Assembly (NCBI GenBank): GCA_913060515.1 | Contig: CAJXRZ010000005.1 | Location: forward strand, 94,642-158,641 | DNA from: an uncultured Pseudomonadota bacterium | GTDB taxonomy: Bacteria > Myxococcota_A > UBA796 > CAJQPC01 | Length of the DNA: 64,000 nucleotides | Direction of reading: 5' to 3' | In this document: one piece after another, positions 35,121 to 43,427 of the stretch | Position numbering within the stretch: position 1 is the stretch's first letter | Layout: each line of letters opens with the position of its first letter | Translations under genes and position numbers: made by a program | The notes under the pieces: generated by a model | The model's input: only the letters and a program-made list of their open reading frames with translations | What the model was told of the DNA's origin: nothing | The model's database searches: none

Positions 35121-38100
35121 CTAACCGACCCCAACGACCCCGCCAGTCTCTGGGCGTGTCAAGGCCCAAGCGACCTCCGAGCGGCCACGCAAGCGTTCCC
35201 GCGTGGTGCCGCTCGCTCCAGCCAAAACCCGACGAACGAGCGGTCGCGCCTCTTCCTGTGCCTCTGGGGTCCCCACAGCCTCCAGACACTCCAAGAGCAA
35301 GAAGGCATCTTGAGCCTTTCGAGCCTCGGGAACCGACATCTTCAAGACCGCATGATCTTGCTCAACCCGCCCTGCAGCCAGGAGCAGCCGCGAGAGAGAA
35401 CGCCGAGCGTTGAGCTGGTCCAGTCTGCGCACCGCGCTCAACAGGTCCTCACCTTGGCCACGCAGCACCGCTTCAATGCCGTGGGCAAAGGCGGCAAGCT
35501 CCGCCCATCCAGCGAGATCCGTGTCCTCTCGCAGGCGGTTGCATGCGGCCAGAGCAGCAGCGTGATCACGCGAGGCCAGACGAACCAAGACTTGGGTGAG
35601 CCCCCACTCTCCCCGGATGCGCAGAGACACTTCGTCCCCTTCATTCAAGGCGCAGCTCTCCAGGATGATGCGGGCTGCCCGCGGGCCAGAGACCGAGAGC
35701 GCGAAGCGTGCTCTCGCCGCCGCCGCGCGCACACGCAAGGGGTACAGACCACCGTCCGATGCAGCGCGCTGGGCGGCACCCAGAGCTGTCGCCGCATCAT
35801 CGCTCGCCCCCGCTCGGGCCAGCGCCTCTCCCAAACCCAGCAAAGAGTCCACGACCAAGGGAGAGCGCACTCGGCGGTGCCAGCGAGCTGCAAGTCGCAA
35901 GTGGCGCGCAGCGTCCCCCAAGCGGCCTGAGCTCAGAAGCAAGCGGCCTACCTGGGCGTGCGCACGTGCGCCGAGACTGCCCTCGCTGGCGGCAGCCAGG
36001 ACCTCCTGACAGTGCTGAGCTGCAGCTTTCCTGCGGCCCTGGAAGGACCGCAGTTCAGCCAAGACCAGCCTGGCCTCATAGACCGAACGGGCCCGGCGAC
36101 CTTCGATGGCCGTGTTGGCATAGGCCTCGGCATCCCCCAATGCTCCGCGGTGAAGAGAGAGGTGGGCGTAGGCCAAGGAGAGCCCATCGCTGCGCTTGCC
36201 ATCCAGCAGGTTTGTAGCGGCCTCCAGCGCCTGCCAGGCTTCGTCCGGACGTGCCTCCGCAACCAGACAGCGGGCGCGCGCCAGGGCGACCCGGATGGCC
36301 ACTGGAGGGGTCATGGGCTGGGTGTAGCTGGCACGCACAACAATCTCGTGGGCCAAAGGAATCCGGCCTCGGCGTACAAGGCGCTCGCCCAGGCGGACCA
36401 GCGTCTCGGCCAAGGCATCCTGTTCTGCCCCGTGGGCCTCACACCAAGCCTGGAGCGGACTGGTCTCCGGTGGGTTGCCGATCTCCTTGAGGCGGCGGAG
36501 AATGCCCTGGTGCACCGCACGGTGGCGCTCCTGGCCCAGCTCCCGTCCCACCAAGGCGGCCAAGGCGGGGCGGGCGATCTGCAAGGCGTCACGCCCACCC
36601 AAGCGGCGCCTGCGGGCCAAGTGGTCATGCACCAAGCGCCAAGGCGCGATGCCGCCGGCCACCAGGCCACTGACGCGCTGGGCCACATCGACCGGCACGG
36701 GCTCACGGGCAACCGCAAGCACCTCCAAGAGCGCCCGCGCGTCCATGTCCAGGCTGTCCAGGCGCCGGCGATAGAGCTTGTTCAGGCTGTTGTCTCGGCC
36801 CATTCGCACGGCATCGTTCATGCGCCAGCTGGGCAAGCCACCCGGACCGACCCCTGCCCGACGCAGCGCGCCGCGTGCCGTAAAGTCTCGCAAGGTAGAG
36901 ACCACTGCGCCTGGAAGGCCACGGGTAAAGGTCGCCAGCTTCTCGGTCTGTCCTGGAGGGACCTGTGGGGTACCCAAGACTCCTTGAATGAGCTCTTGAA
37001 CCTCCTCCACCCGGAGGTCCCGCATGGCGATGACGCGTCCAGGGAGCACCGGCGGCGCAGCATTTCCGGTGCTGAGCAGTGCCGCCCCGCTGCAGGCCAC
37101 CTTGAGCGCCTTCAGCTCCTCTGCGCTGGCGCGGTGGAGGTCTTCGATGATCCAGAGATCTGCCTGCGACTGCAACTGAGCGATCAGCTCGCCTCGACCA
37201 TGGGCCCGTAGCCCAAGGACGCGCAGGGAGCGGCTCTCGGCCATACGCCATGCTTCCCGTGCCATACGGCCCAGACCAGAGCCCTGCTCCCCGACCAAAT
37301 GAACAAAGCCGAAGCCTTGGTCGAGCACCGCCTCGATGGCCCCCAGAGGCGCCTCTCGACCCACCAATGGCGGCTCGAGCAGATCACCACTCCAGGCCTG
37401 CACACCCGTGAGCTGGGTCAGGGCCAGGGAGGCGGTCTGAGGCCGGTGGGCCGGGTCGCGAGCCATCAGGGCTTTGACGACCTCGGCCAGGCGCTGCGGG
37501 GTGTGTTCAGGCAAGGGACGCCGCGGCTCGGCTCGGAGGTGCGCCTCCAAGTACCCAGCGGGCCCTCGGGCTCGGTACGGTCGCAAACCTGCCAGCGCCT
37601 CGTAGAGCGTCACGCCCAAGGCGTAGAGGTCCGTGCGCTGATCAACCGCTGCGCCTGAGATCTGTTCCGGCGCCATGTAGGCATAGGTCCCCATCACACC
37701 GCCAGGGCCCCTCTCTTCCCGACGGCGGGTCGCCATGCCCAGGTCGACCAAGAGCACGCGCCCGTCGCGACAGAGAAAGACGTTGGCCGACTTCACGTCA
37801 CGATGGACCACGCCTCGGGCATGCAGCCAGGCGATGGTCTCCAACAAGCTCTTGGCCACACGCAGCAAGTCGTCGGGGTGCATTGGACCCCGCTTCAGGG
37901 CCTCGCTCAGGCTGTCTCCCTCCAGCAGCTCCAGGACCAAGAAGGGCCGAGCCCCCTCAACGACTTCAAAACAGCGCGGCAGACCGGGATGGTCCAGGCT
38001 CTTGAGCAGCTCCCCTTCGCGCAGAAAGCGCCTCAAGCTTGCGGGCGATCGTGCTGGATCGCGCAAGACCTTGAGGGCGACGACGTCGTCAACACCCAGG

Positions 38101-38204
38101 TCTGCTGGGCCACCCTCGGCTTCTACAAGGGATGCGCGGAACACATCCGCGAGGCCTCCGGCACCGACCTTGCCGTCAACCCGATATCTGTCGAAGCGAA
38201 CCAT
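35121..38204 (-). CDS. Ser/Thr protein kinase with degenerate AAA-like and helical-repeat region
   Basis: From ATG 38204 the product is 1027 residues; an upstream ATG at 38243 would add 13. The Hanks-type kinase domain (about 6-260) is complete: GAGGLADV (14-21), Lys45 in VALK, HRDVKSAN (124-131), DLG (144-146) and APE (168-170). A signal-transduction-ATPase-like module follows, but its P-loop reads GEQGSGLGR (295-303), with Leu where Lys is expected; a Walker B-like IIEDLHRAS (342-350) remains. The last 500 residues are Ala/Arg-rich helices resembling TPR arrays. No transmembrane helix is evident. The architecture recalls PknK-like kinases; substrates are unknown. Confidence 0.88.
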   Translation of the reverse strand: MVRFDRYRVDGKVGAGGLADVFRASLVEAEGGPADLGVDDVVALKVLRDPARSPASLRRFLREGELLKSLDHPGLPRCFEVVEGARPFLVLELLEGDSLSEALKRGPMHPDDLLRVAKSLLETIAWLHARGVVHRDVKSANVFLCRDGRVLLVDLGMATRRREERGPGGVMGTYAYMAPEQISGAAVDQRTDLYALGVTLYEALAGLRPYRARGPAGYLEAHLRAEPRRPLPEHTPQRLAEVVKALMARDPAHRPQTASLALTQLTGVQAWSGDLLEPPLVGREAPLGAIEAVLDQGFGFVHLVGEQGSGLGRMAREAWRMAESRSLRVLGLRAHGRGELIAQLQSQADLWIIEDLHRASAEELKALKVACSGAALLSTGNAAPPVLPGRVIAMRDLRVEEVQELIQGVLGTPQVPPGQTEKLATFTRGLPGAVVSTLRDFTARGALRRAGVGPGGLPSWRMNDAVRMGRDNSLNKLYRRRLDSLDMDARALLEVLAVAREPVPVDVAQRVSGLVAGGIAPWRLVHDHLARRRRLGGRDALQIARPALAALVGRELGQERHRAVHQGILRRLKEIGNPPETSPLQAWCEAHGAEQDALAETLVRLGERLVRRGRIPLAHEIVVRASYTQPMTPPVAIRVALARARCLVAEARPDEAWQALEAATNLLDGKRSDGLSLAYAHLSLHRGALGDAEAYANTAIEGRRARSVYEARLVLAELRSFQGRRKAAAQHCQEVLAAASEGSLGARAHAQVGRLLLSSGRLGDAARHLRLAARWHRRVRSPLVVDSLLGLGEALARAGASDDAATALGAAQRAASDGGLYPLRVRAAAARARFALSVSGPRAARIILESCALNEGDEVSLRIRGEWGLTQVLVRLASRDHAAALAACNRLREDTDLAGWAELAAFAHGIEAVLRGQGEDLLSAVRRLDQLNARRSLSRLLLAAGRVEQDHAVLKMSVPEARKAQDAFLLLECLEAVGTPEAQEEARPLVRRVLAGASGTTRERLRGRSEVAWALTRPETGGVVGVG

Positions 38205-38241
38205 AGGCGGGCAAGCATACTCGGCCCGCCGCGGAGACTTC

Positions 38242-38862
38242 ATGCCAGATCTCTATCAGCAGGTCCGAACCCGCCTCAAAGGCCAAGGCCACGTGGTCCT
38301 CAGCACCAAGCCATTGGCCTTGGATGACCGCCTCGCAGACCGGCTCCGTGGTCAAAGGGGGGACCTTGTCCTGGTGACCGCGGACCTGACAGATCCGATG
38401 CCAGCCTGGCTGCAAACCCGCTTGGGGAAGAAGTTCGGAGCGCAGTGCACTTGGCGCAGCTTGGCCTCGGTGGCGGAGCAGAGTCCTCAGATCACGGCGA
38501 GCCTCTCAGATCTGCGCACGGTCCTCACCACAGCGATGGTCCAGGCCTCTCCCTTCCTCTCCCCTTCCCTACCGGCCTTGCTGGAGGGACTGGGCAAGTC
38601 CAAGCAGAACACCCAGAACTGGGTCTTCCGCACCAAAGGAACCCTGGAGGGCGTCCTAGAGGGTGTCAACACCGGTGTCAGCGAGAGCTTTCGCTTGAAG
38701 GTGAGCCCGGAGGGTTTGAACAGATGGCCGGCTCTGGACCCAGGAAACCTGCCGTTTGAAGCGCAGTTCTCCAAGCACGCGAGGATTCTGATGATCCCCG
38801 CCGACGAGGTCACGCCGTTCCTGACCCTGGCCACCAGCAAGGAGCGCCGCGAGGGCTTCTGA
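38242..38862 (+). CDS. Conserved-looking protein of unknown function
   Basis: A 206-residue soluble protein I do not recognise. CGGAG five bases before the ATG at 38242 supports this start; a longer in-frame reading from 37735 runs through the kinase gene in antisense. The first third is alpha/beta-like (GHVVLSTKPLALDDRLADRL, GDLVLVTADLT). The middle has LRTVLTTAMVQASPFLSPSL, and the C-terminal part is rich in Phe and charged residues. No signal peptide or membrane helix is seen. It diverges from the kinase start and may share its control region. Confidence 0.65.
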   Translation: MPDLYQQVRTRLKGQGHVVLSTKPLALDDRLADRLRGQRGDLVLVTADLTDPMPAWLQTRLGKKFGAQCTWRSLASVAEQSPQITASLSDLRTVLTTAMVQASPFLSPSLPALLEGLGKSKQNTQNWVFRTKGTLEGVLEGVNTGVSESFRLKVSPEGLNRWPALDPGNLPFEAQFSKHARILMIPADEVTPFLTLATSKERREGF

Positions 38863-38867
38863 AGCGC

Positions 38868-39482
38868 CTACTCTGGTAGAACGCCGCTCTCCAGGAAGGC
38901 CAGTGTGAGGCGCTGGGCTTCTGAGTTGCCGATGATGAAGGTGTGGTTCACCTCCAAGACCCGGTGCACCCTGGCGCCTGCCAGGTGGGTCTCGGCCACG
39001 CGCACGGTGCGGTCGTTGTCCCCATCCAGGTAATCGACGAGCCCAGCGGGCTTGCCGACGCCACCAGCCAAGACAGCGATCTCCGCCGGGCCCTGGGGCA
39101 ATGAGCTTGGGGCGCCAGGCAGCATTGGCGCCAGGGGATCCCAACCCAGGTGATGGAATGGAAGCAGCTTGCGCGCAATCGCTGCCTTCTGAGCACCCTG
39201 GTTTGGAGGCGCGAGCATCACCACCCGACGAATGGACGCCTTGGGCAAGGTGGCTCGGGCGAGCAGTCCCCCAAAGGAGTGCGTGACCAAGTCAACGGGG
39301 CCGCCCATCTCCCGGATCTGTAGGGCCAAGCGCTCGCTGGCCGCCTCCAAGCCTTCCGTTTGGTAGATGAAGGTCGGGCTGGTCGTGGCGCGCCCGCTCT
39401 CCCGCAACACCCGCGCCATGGGGAGCATGGCCAGCCCGGTGCGCAGGAATCCGTGAAGGAGGATGACGGGGGGCTGAGTCAT
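38868..39482 (-). CDS. Alpha/beta-hydrolase (lipase/esterase-like)
   Basis: A 204-residue cytoplasmic hydrolase. The oxyanion segment LLHGFLRTG (8-16), nucleophile elbow THSFGG (67-72, Ser69), an acidic residue in LDGDNDRTV (Asp155 or Asp157) and His180 in VNHTF give a complete likely triad. The form resembles PGAP1-like or triacylglycerol-lipase-like small hydrolases acting on lipids. It lies 10 nt downstream of the pentapeptide-repeat gene on the same strand, so the two may be cotranscribed. Confidence 0.85.
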   Translation of the reverse strand: MTQPPVILLHGFLRTGLAMLPMARVLRESGRATTSPTFIYQTEGLEAASERLALQIREMGGPVDLVTHSFGGLLARATLPKASIRRVVMLAPPNQGAQKAAIARKLLPFHHLGWDPLAPMLPGAPSSLPQGPAEIAVLAGGVGKPAGLVDYLDGDNDRTVRVAETHLAGARVHRVLEVNHTFIIGNSEAQRLTLAFLESGVLPE

Positions 39483-39492
39483 AAGAAGAGCC

Positions 39493-41268
39493 TCACAGCG
39501 TGCAGAGGACCTTTGCCTTTCCTCCAGTACTCCGCAGCACCAAGACTTCTTCAGTCAGAGTGGTGCAAAGCATGGTGACGGCCTTCCCGTCCACGCCGAT
39601 CACACGCATCGTCTCGATGTCGTGCTTGTCCAGATTGAAGATGTCCACGGGCTTGGCGTCGGGGTTGGTGAGATCCACCCGCCAAACGCCACAGCCTCCG
39701 CCGCGAGCTGGGTCCTCGCGCACGACATAGGCCGCCGGCTGTCCGTCTTGAATGAAGAGGTCTACCGCCAAGATGACCTCGGTCTTCAGGGCGACCTGGG
39801 TCTCGGGGCGGCCCTCCTCCAGGATGCTGAAGCTCAGGCCCTTCTTGCCTTGGGGAAGCCACGCGAGCGTGACCTCGTTGTCGTGCACGCAGGCGGTCGC
39901 AGCGCGCAGGTCGAATCCGGGAGGCGCCTTCAGCGGTGCGCTCAAACCTGAGTCCGTGACGACGTGAACCGCGCCACCACGGGTGAGCAGCACCGGGTGC
40001 AGTCCGCCAATCAGGCCGCGTGCTGTGGTGGCCTTGACCGAGCTGAGGACCTCGACGCCGCCTTCGGGCACCACCTTGAGAATGTGCAGGGTGGGTCCTC
40101 GGCGGCCCAGCCCGACGATGCGCAGGGAATCCCCGCCCAAGATCATCGGCCGAACGGCGGCCTCGTAGCCCAGGCGCTCTACTTGGCTCTTGCGGGAACC
40201 GTCAGTCCCCAACCAGGTGACCTGAAGCTCCACGCCCGTTGGGCGCTCGAGCAAGAGCACTGCGGCGAATCCATCTCCATGGTCGACCACGTCTCGGGCC
40301 AAGGTGATCTCTGCAGGGCCTGCCAACGCAGGTGCGACACCGTCGAACTCCTCGCCCTTGTGCAGCACAGCCATGCGGTTGGCCAGCGTGGTTCCGTCCT
40401 CTTCGTTTTCCCAGAGGAGGGCCACGTGGCCGCCCTTGACTGCACCGCGCAGATCCTCAGCGACGATCTGAGCAGGGGCGTCTGGAGGGCCTTCTTCTGC
40501 AGGGGCGGCATCGGCCAAGTCCCCTGCCAGGGCGGCCCCGCGCATCTCCACACCCTCAAGGTTGGCCCCCTCAAGGGTCGCCTCCGTCAGGTCAGCTTCC
40601 TTCATGTTGGCGCCGGTCAGGTCGGCCCCGTCCAAGGCAGCGGCCGTCAGATCGCAGCGCTCGAAGTTGGCCCCCATCAGCTCAGCCTTCTGGAAGCTGA
40701 CGTTGGCCGCCCGGGCCGCTGTGAAGATGGCGCCTTCCAAGTGTGCGCCTTCCAAGCTCGCGCCACCCAAGCTGGCCTCGCTGAAGTCACAGCCTTCCAA
40801 GTAGGCCCCACCCAGATCCGCATTCTCCAGGCGTGCTTCCGTGAAGATGGCCCCGGTGAGCTTGGCCTCCTTCATGTCGGCTTCCCGCAGCTTGGCCCGG
40901 GTAAAGACGGCGCCAGGGCCATCGGAGCCTGTGAGTACGGCCTCACGAAGATCCGCCCCGGTCAGGTCTGCATTGTGCAGGTCTGCCTGATCGATGTACG
41001 CGCCACGCAGCTTGGTCTGAACGCAGACCGCACCTTGAAGCTTGGCCTCGGTCAGATCCGCGCCGTTGAGGTTGGCTCTGGACAGGTTGACCCCGCGCAG
41101 ATCGGACTCGCTCAGGTCAGCCTTTTCGAGGTTGGCCCCGTTCAGGTCCGCCCCGCGCAGGTCAAGCCCCGCAAGATCCTCGGCAAAGAGCGTAGGTGCA
41201 TTGTGCACACCCCGCTGATTGTTGAAATCCTCGATCTTTCCGGCTTGGAGCAGCTCTAGCAAGGTCAC
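39493..41268 (-). CDS. Pentapeptide-repeat protein with C-terminal propeller-like domain
   Basis: A 591-residue cytoplasmic protein. Residues about 30-255 are tandem pentapeptide repeats of the A(D/N)LxG type, for example LRGADLNGANLEKADLSESD, predicted to form a right-handed quadrilateral beta-helix. The rest (about 270-591) is beta-rich with repeated strand pairs such as HVALLWENEEDGTTLANRMA, LRIVGLGRRGPTLHILKVV and GLSFSILEEGRPETQVAL, resembling a beta-propeller. There is no signal peptide. The GTG start at 41268 has AGGAG six bases upstream. It diverges from the pyruvate dehydrogenase operon. Function is unknown. Confidence 0.8.
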   Translation of the reverse strand: MTLLELLQAGKIEDFNNQRGVHNAPTLFAEDLAGLDLRGADLNGANLEKADLSESDLRGVNLSRANLNGADLTEAKLQGAVCVQTKLRGAYIDQADLHNADLTGADLREAVLTGSDGPGAVFTRAKLREADMKEAKLTGAIFTEARLENADLGGAYLEGCDFSEASLGGASLEGAHLEGAIFTAARAANVSFQKAELMGANFERCDLTAAALDGADLTGANMKEADLTEATLEGANLEGVEMRGAALAGDLADAAPAEEGPPDAPAQIVAEDLRGAVKGGHVALLWENEEDGTTLANRMAVLHKGEEFDGVAPALAGPAEITLARDVVDHGDGFAAVLLLERPTGVELQVTWLGTDGSRKSQVERLGYEAAVRPMILGGDSLRIVGLGRRGPTLHILKVVPEGGVEVLSSVKATTARGLIGGLHPVLLTRGGAVHVVTDSGLSAPLKAPPGFDLRAATACVHDNEVTLAWLPQGKKGLSFSILEEGRPETQVALKTEVILAVDLFIQDGQPAAYVVREDPARGGGCGVWRVDLTNPDAKPVDIFNLDKHDIETMRVIGVDGKAVTMLCTTLTEEVLVLRSTGGKAKVLCTL

Positions 41269-41441
41269 CTGGGACTCCTGTCACCTGCGGGGACACCACC
41301 GCAGGGCACGCCCACTAATGGACCATGCGCATCTATGGCAAGGCTGTGACCAAATGGCATGCGGGGATGGCTTAGGCTACGCCTCGAAATGCCCGCCGCA
41401 GCATGCGGCCCAACAGCAAGCGACCCCCATCGGAGGCCCAC
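41269..41441. promoter_or_regulatory. Divergent control region between the pentapeptide gene and the PDH operon
   Basis: This 173-bp gap must hold promoters for both directions. GGAGG at 41432-41436 is the ribosome-binding site of pdhA, and AGGAG near 41275 serves the pentapeptide gene. I see no clear -35/-10 pair or operator palindrome that I would assign. An in-frame ATG for pdhA at 41403 lies inside it. Confidence 0.4.
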
Positions 41442-42434
41442 GTGAGTCAGTTGCCGCAGGAGAGCGGTCTGCCCCCACTGGATGCAGACACCCTGCTCAA
41501 GCTTTATCGGGAGATGCTCCTGATCCGCCGCGTCGAAGAGCTCGCGGCCAAGGCCTACACCATGCGCAAGATCCTCGGATTCTGCCATCTGTACATTGGC
41601 CAAGAATCTGTCGCTGTCGGCGCCGCCGGCGCCACCAAGGATGATTACTGGATCACCGCCTACCGCGAGCACGGCCACGCCCTGGCAAAGGGAATGACCG
41701 CGCGCGATGTGATGGCTGAGCTCTTCGGCAAGGCCACTGGCGCCAGCCGCGGACTCGGTGGCTCCATGCACCTCTTCGATCCCGACGTGGACTTCATGGG
41801 CGGCTACGGCATCGTTGGTGCCCACCCTCCCCTGGCCACCGGCGTGGGCTGGGCCATCAAGCAGCGCAAAGAGAACCGCGTCTGCTTGTGCTTCTACGGC
41901 GACGGCGGCAGCAACCAGGGCGCCTTCTTCGAGGCCCTCTGTCTCGCGCAGCTCTACAAGCTCCCCGTGGTCTTCATCTGCGAGAACAACGCCTACGCCA
42001 TGGGCACCAGCATTGAGCGCTCCTCATTCCTCACGGACATGAGCCGGCGCGCAGACGGCGTGGGAATGATGCGCGATCAGTTCCATGGCTTTGATGTGGT
42101 CGAGGTCCGCGAGCGCGTGGGCCGTGCAGCCAAGTACGCCCGGGAAGGAAACGGACCGGTCCTCTTGGAGATCGCCACCTACCGCTACCGCGGGCACTCC
42201 ATGTCCGACCCGGCCAAATACCGTTCCAAGACCGAGGTCGCGGACATCAAGGAGAACAGCGACTGCCTGCTGCTCGCCGAGAACCGCCTGCGGAAGGACT
42301 TCGGCATCACCGATGAGAAGTTCGCCGAGCTGCGGGCCTCAGTGGATGAGGAGGCCCAGGACTCTTGGGACTTCGCTGAGGCGTCTCCGGACCCCAGCAT
42401 CGATACGCTCTACGACCACGTCTACGCCCCGTAA
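41442..42434 (+). CDS. pdhA: Pyruvate dehydrogenase E1 component, alpha subunit
   Basis: With the beta subunit it decarboxylates pyruvate using thiamine diphosphate. I start at GTG 41442 since GGAGG lies five bases upstream, giving 330 residues; ATG 41403 would add 13. The thiamine-diphosphate motif runs from GDGGSNQGAFFEAL to ENNAYAMGTS, and the phosphorylation-loop equivalent YRYRGHSMSDPAKYRSKTE is conserved. GFCHLYIGQESVAVG and SMHLFD are further E1-alpha hallmarks. It is first in the operon. Confidence 0.95.
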   Translation: MSQLPQESGLPPLDADTLLKLYREMLLIRRVEELAAKAYTMRKILGFCHLYIGQESVAVGAAGATKDDYWITAYREHGHALAKGMTARDVMAELFGKATGASRGLGGSMHLFDPDVDFMGGYGIVGAHPPLATGVGWAIKQRKENRVCLCFYGDGGSNQGAFFEALCLAQLYKLPVVFICENNAYAMGTSIERSSFLTDMSRRADGVGMMRDQFHGFDVVEVRERVGRAAKYAREGNGPVLLEIATYRYRGHSMSDPAKYRSKTEVADIKENSDCLLLAENRLRKDFGITDEKFAELRASVDEEAQDSWDFAEASPDPSIDTLYDHVYAP

Positions 42435-42444
42435 AGGACGACAA

Positions 42445-43425
42445 ATGGCACAGCTACAGATTCGCGAGGCCTTGCGCCGCGCAATGCAGGAAGAGATGCG
42501 TACCGACAACAGCATCTTCCTGATGGGCGAAGAGGTTGCGCAGTACAACGGCGCCTACAAGGTCTCCCAGGGCATGCTCGAAGAGTTCGGCCCAGACCGC
42601 GTCGTCGACACCCCGATCTCCGAGGGCGGCTTCTCCGGCTTGGGCATCGGCGCAGCCATGGTGGGCATGCGTCCCATCATCGAGTTTATGACCTGGAACT
42701 TCAGCTTGGTGGCCTTTGATCAGCTGATCAACCACGCCGCCAAGATCTACCAGATGAGCGCCGGCCGCTACACGGTGCCCATCGTCTTCCGTGGCCCCAA
42801 CGGCTCCGCGGAGAACCTGGCCGCGCAGCACTCCACGAGTGTGGACAGCCTCTACGCCCACTTCCCGGGCCTCAAGGTCGTCACCTACGCCACCGCCTAC
42901 GACGCCTATGGGCTGCTCAAGAGCTCGATCCGGGACAACAACCCCGTGGTCTTCTTGGAGAGCGAGATGACCTACGGCATGAAGCATGAGGTCCCCGATG
43001 AGGAGTACTTCATCCCCATCGGCAAGGCCGACATCAAGCACGTGGGCTCCGACGTCACGGTCGTGACCTGGGGCAAGCAGGTCTTCAACTGCCAGAAGGT
43101 CATCGCCGAGATGGAAAAGGAAGGCATCAGCTGCGAGCTGGTCGACCTGCGCTCCATTCGTCCCTTGGACCACCAGACTCTGTTCACCTCAGCGGCCAAG
43201 ACCGGCCGCGTTGTCGTGGTCCACGAGGGTCACATCTTCTCGGGTGTTGGCGCTGAGATCGCTGCCCGCATCCAAGAGCACTGCTTTGACTACCTGGATG
43301 CCCCCATCCTGCGTGTCACCAACCGCGACGTTCCCCAGCCCTACGCCACCGTGCTGGAGCAAGAGGTGAACCCCAACCCCAAGCGCATCGCAGCCGCGAT
43401 TCGCAAGGTCATGGGGAGGAGCTAG
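42445..43425 (+). CDS. pdhB: Pyruvate dehydrogenase E1 component, beta subunit
   Basis: The E1 beta subunit shares the thiamine-diphosphate site with PdhA. The ATG at 42445, 10 nt after the pdhA stop and preceded by AAGGAC, gives 326 residues. Typical segments are MGEEVAQYNGAYKVSQGMLE, DTPISEGGFSGLGIGAAM, EFMTWNFSLVAFDQLINHAA and HSTSVDSLYAHFPGLKVV. The C-terminal transketolase-type domain holds VDLRSIRPLD. A longer in-frame reading from 42085 overlaps pdhA and is not used. Confidence 0.96.
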   Translation: MAQLQIREALRRAMQEEMRTDNSIFLMGEEVAQYNGAYKVSQGMLEEFGPDRVVDTPISEGGFSGLGIGAAMVGMRPIIEFMTWNFSLVAFDQLINHAAKIYQMSAGRYTVPIVFRGPNGSAENLAAQHSTSVDSLYAHFPGLKVVTYATAYDAYGLLKSSIRDNNPVVFLESEMTYGMKHEVPDEEYFIPIGKADIKHVGSDVTVVTWGKQVFNCQKVIAEMEKEGISCELVDLRSIRPLDHQTLFTSAAKTGRVVVVHEGHIFSGVGAEIAARIQEHCFDYLDAPILRVTNRDVPQPYATVLEQEVNPNPKRIAAAIRKVMGRS

Positions 43426-43427
43426 AC

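Noticed and set aside
37735..38241. Upstream extension of the 38242 gene
   Set aside because: The extension is antisense to the kinase domain and the internal ATG at 38242 has a good ribosome-binding site.
39964..41259. Plus-strand open frame of 431 codons opposite the pentapeptide-repeat gene
   Set aside because: Its apparent repeats (VGxxQVxxxQ) are the complement of the pentapeptide repeats. The minus-strand gene has a good ribosome-binding site and a fitting domain.
41403..41441. ATG 41403 as the pdhA start
   Set aside because: Possible, but GTG 41442 has GGAGG at ideal distance and the extra 13 residues are not protein-family-like. Kept as an alternative.
42085..42444. Upstream extension of pdhB
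   Set aside because: It would overlap pdhA by 350 bp in another frame. ATG 42445 gives the standard PdhB N-terminus.
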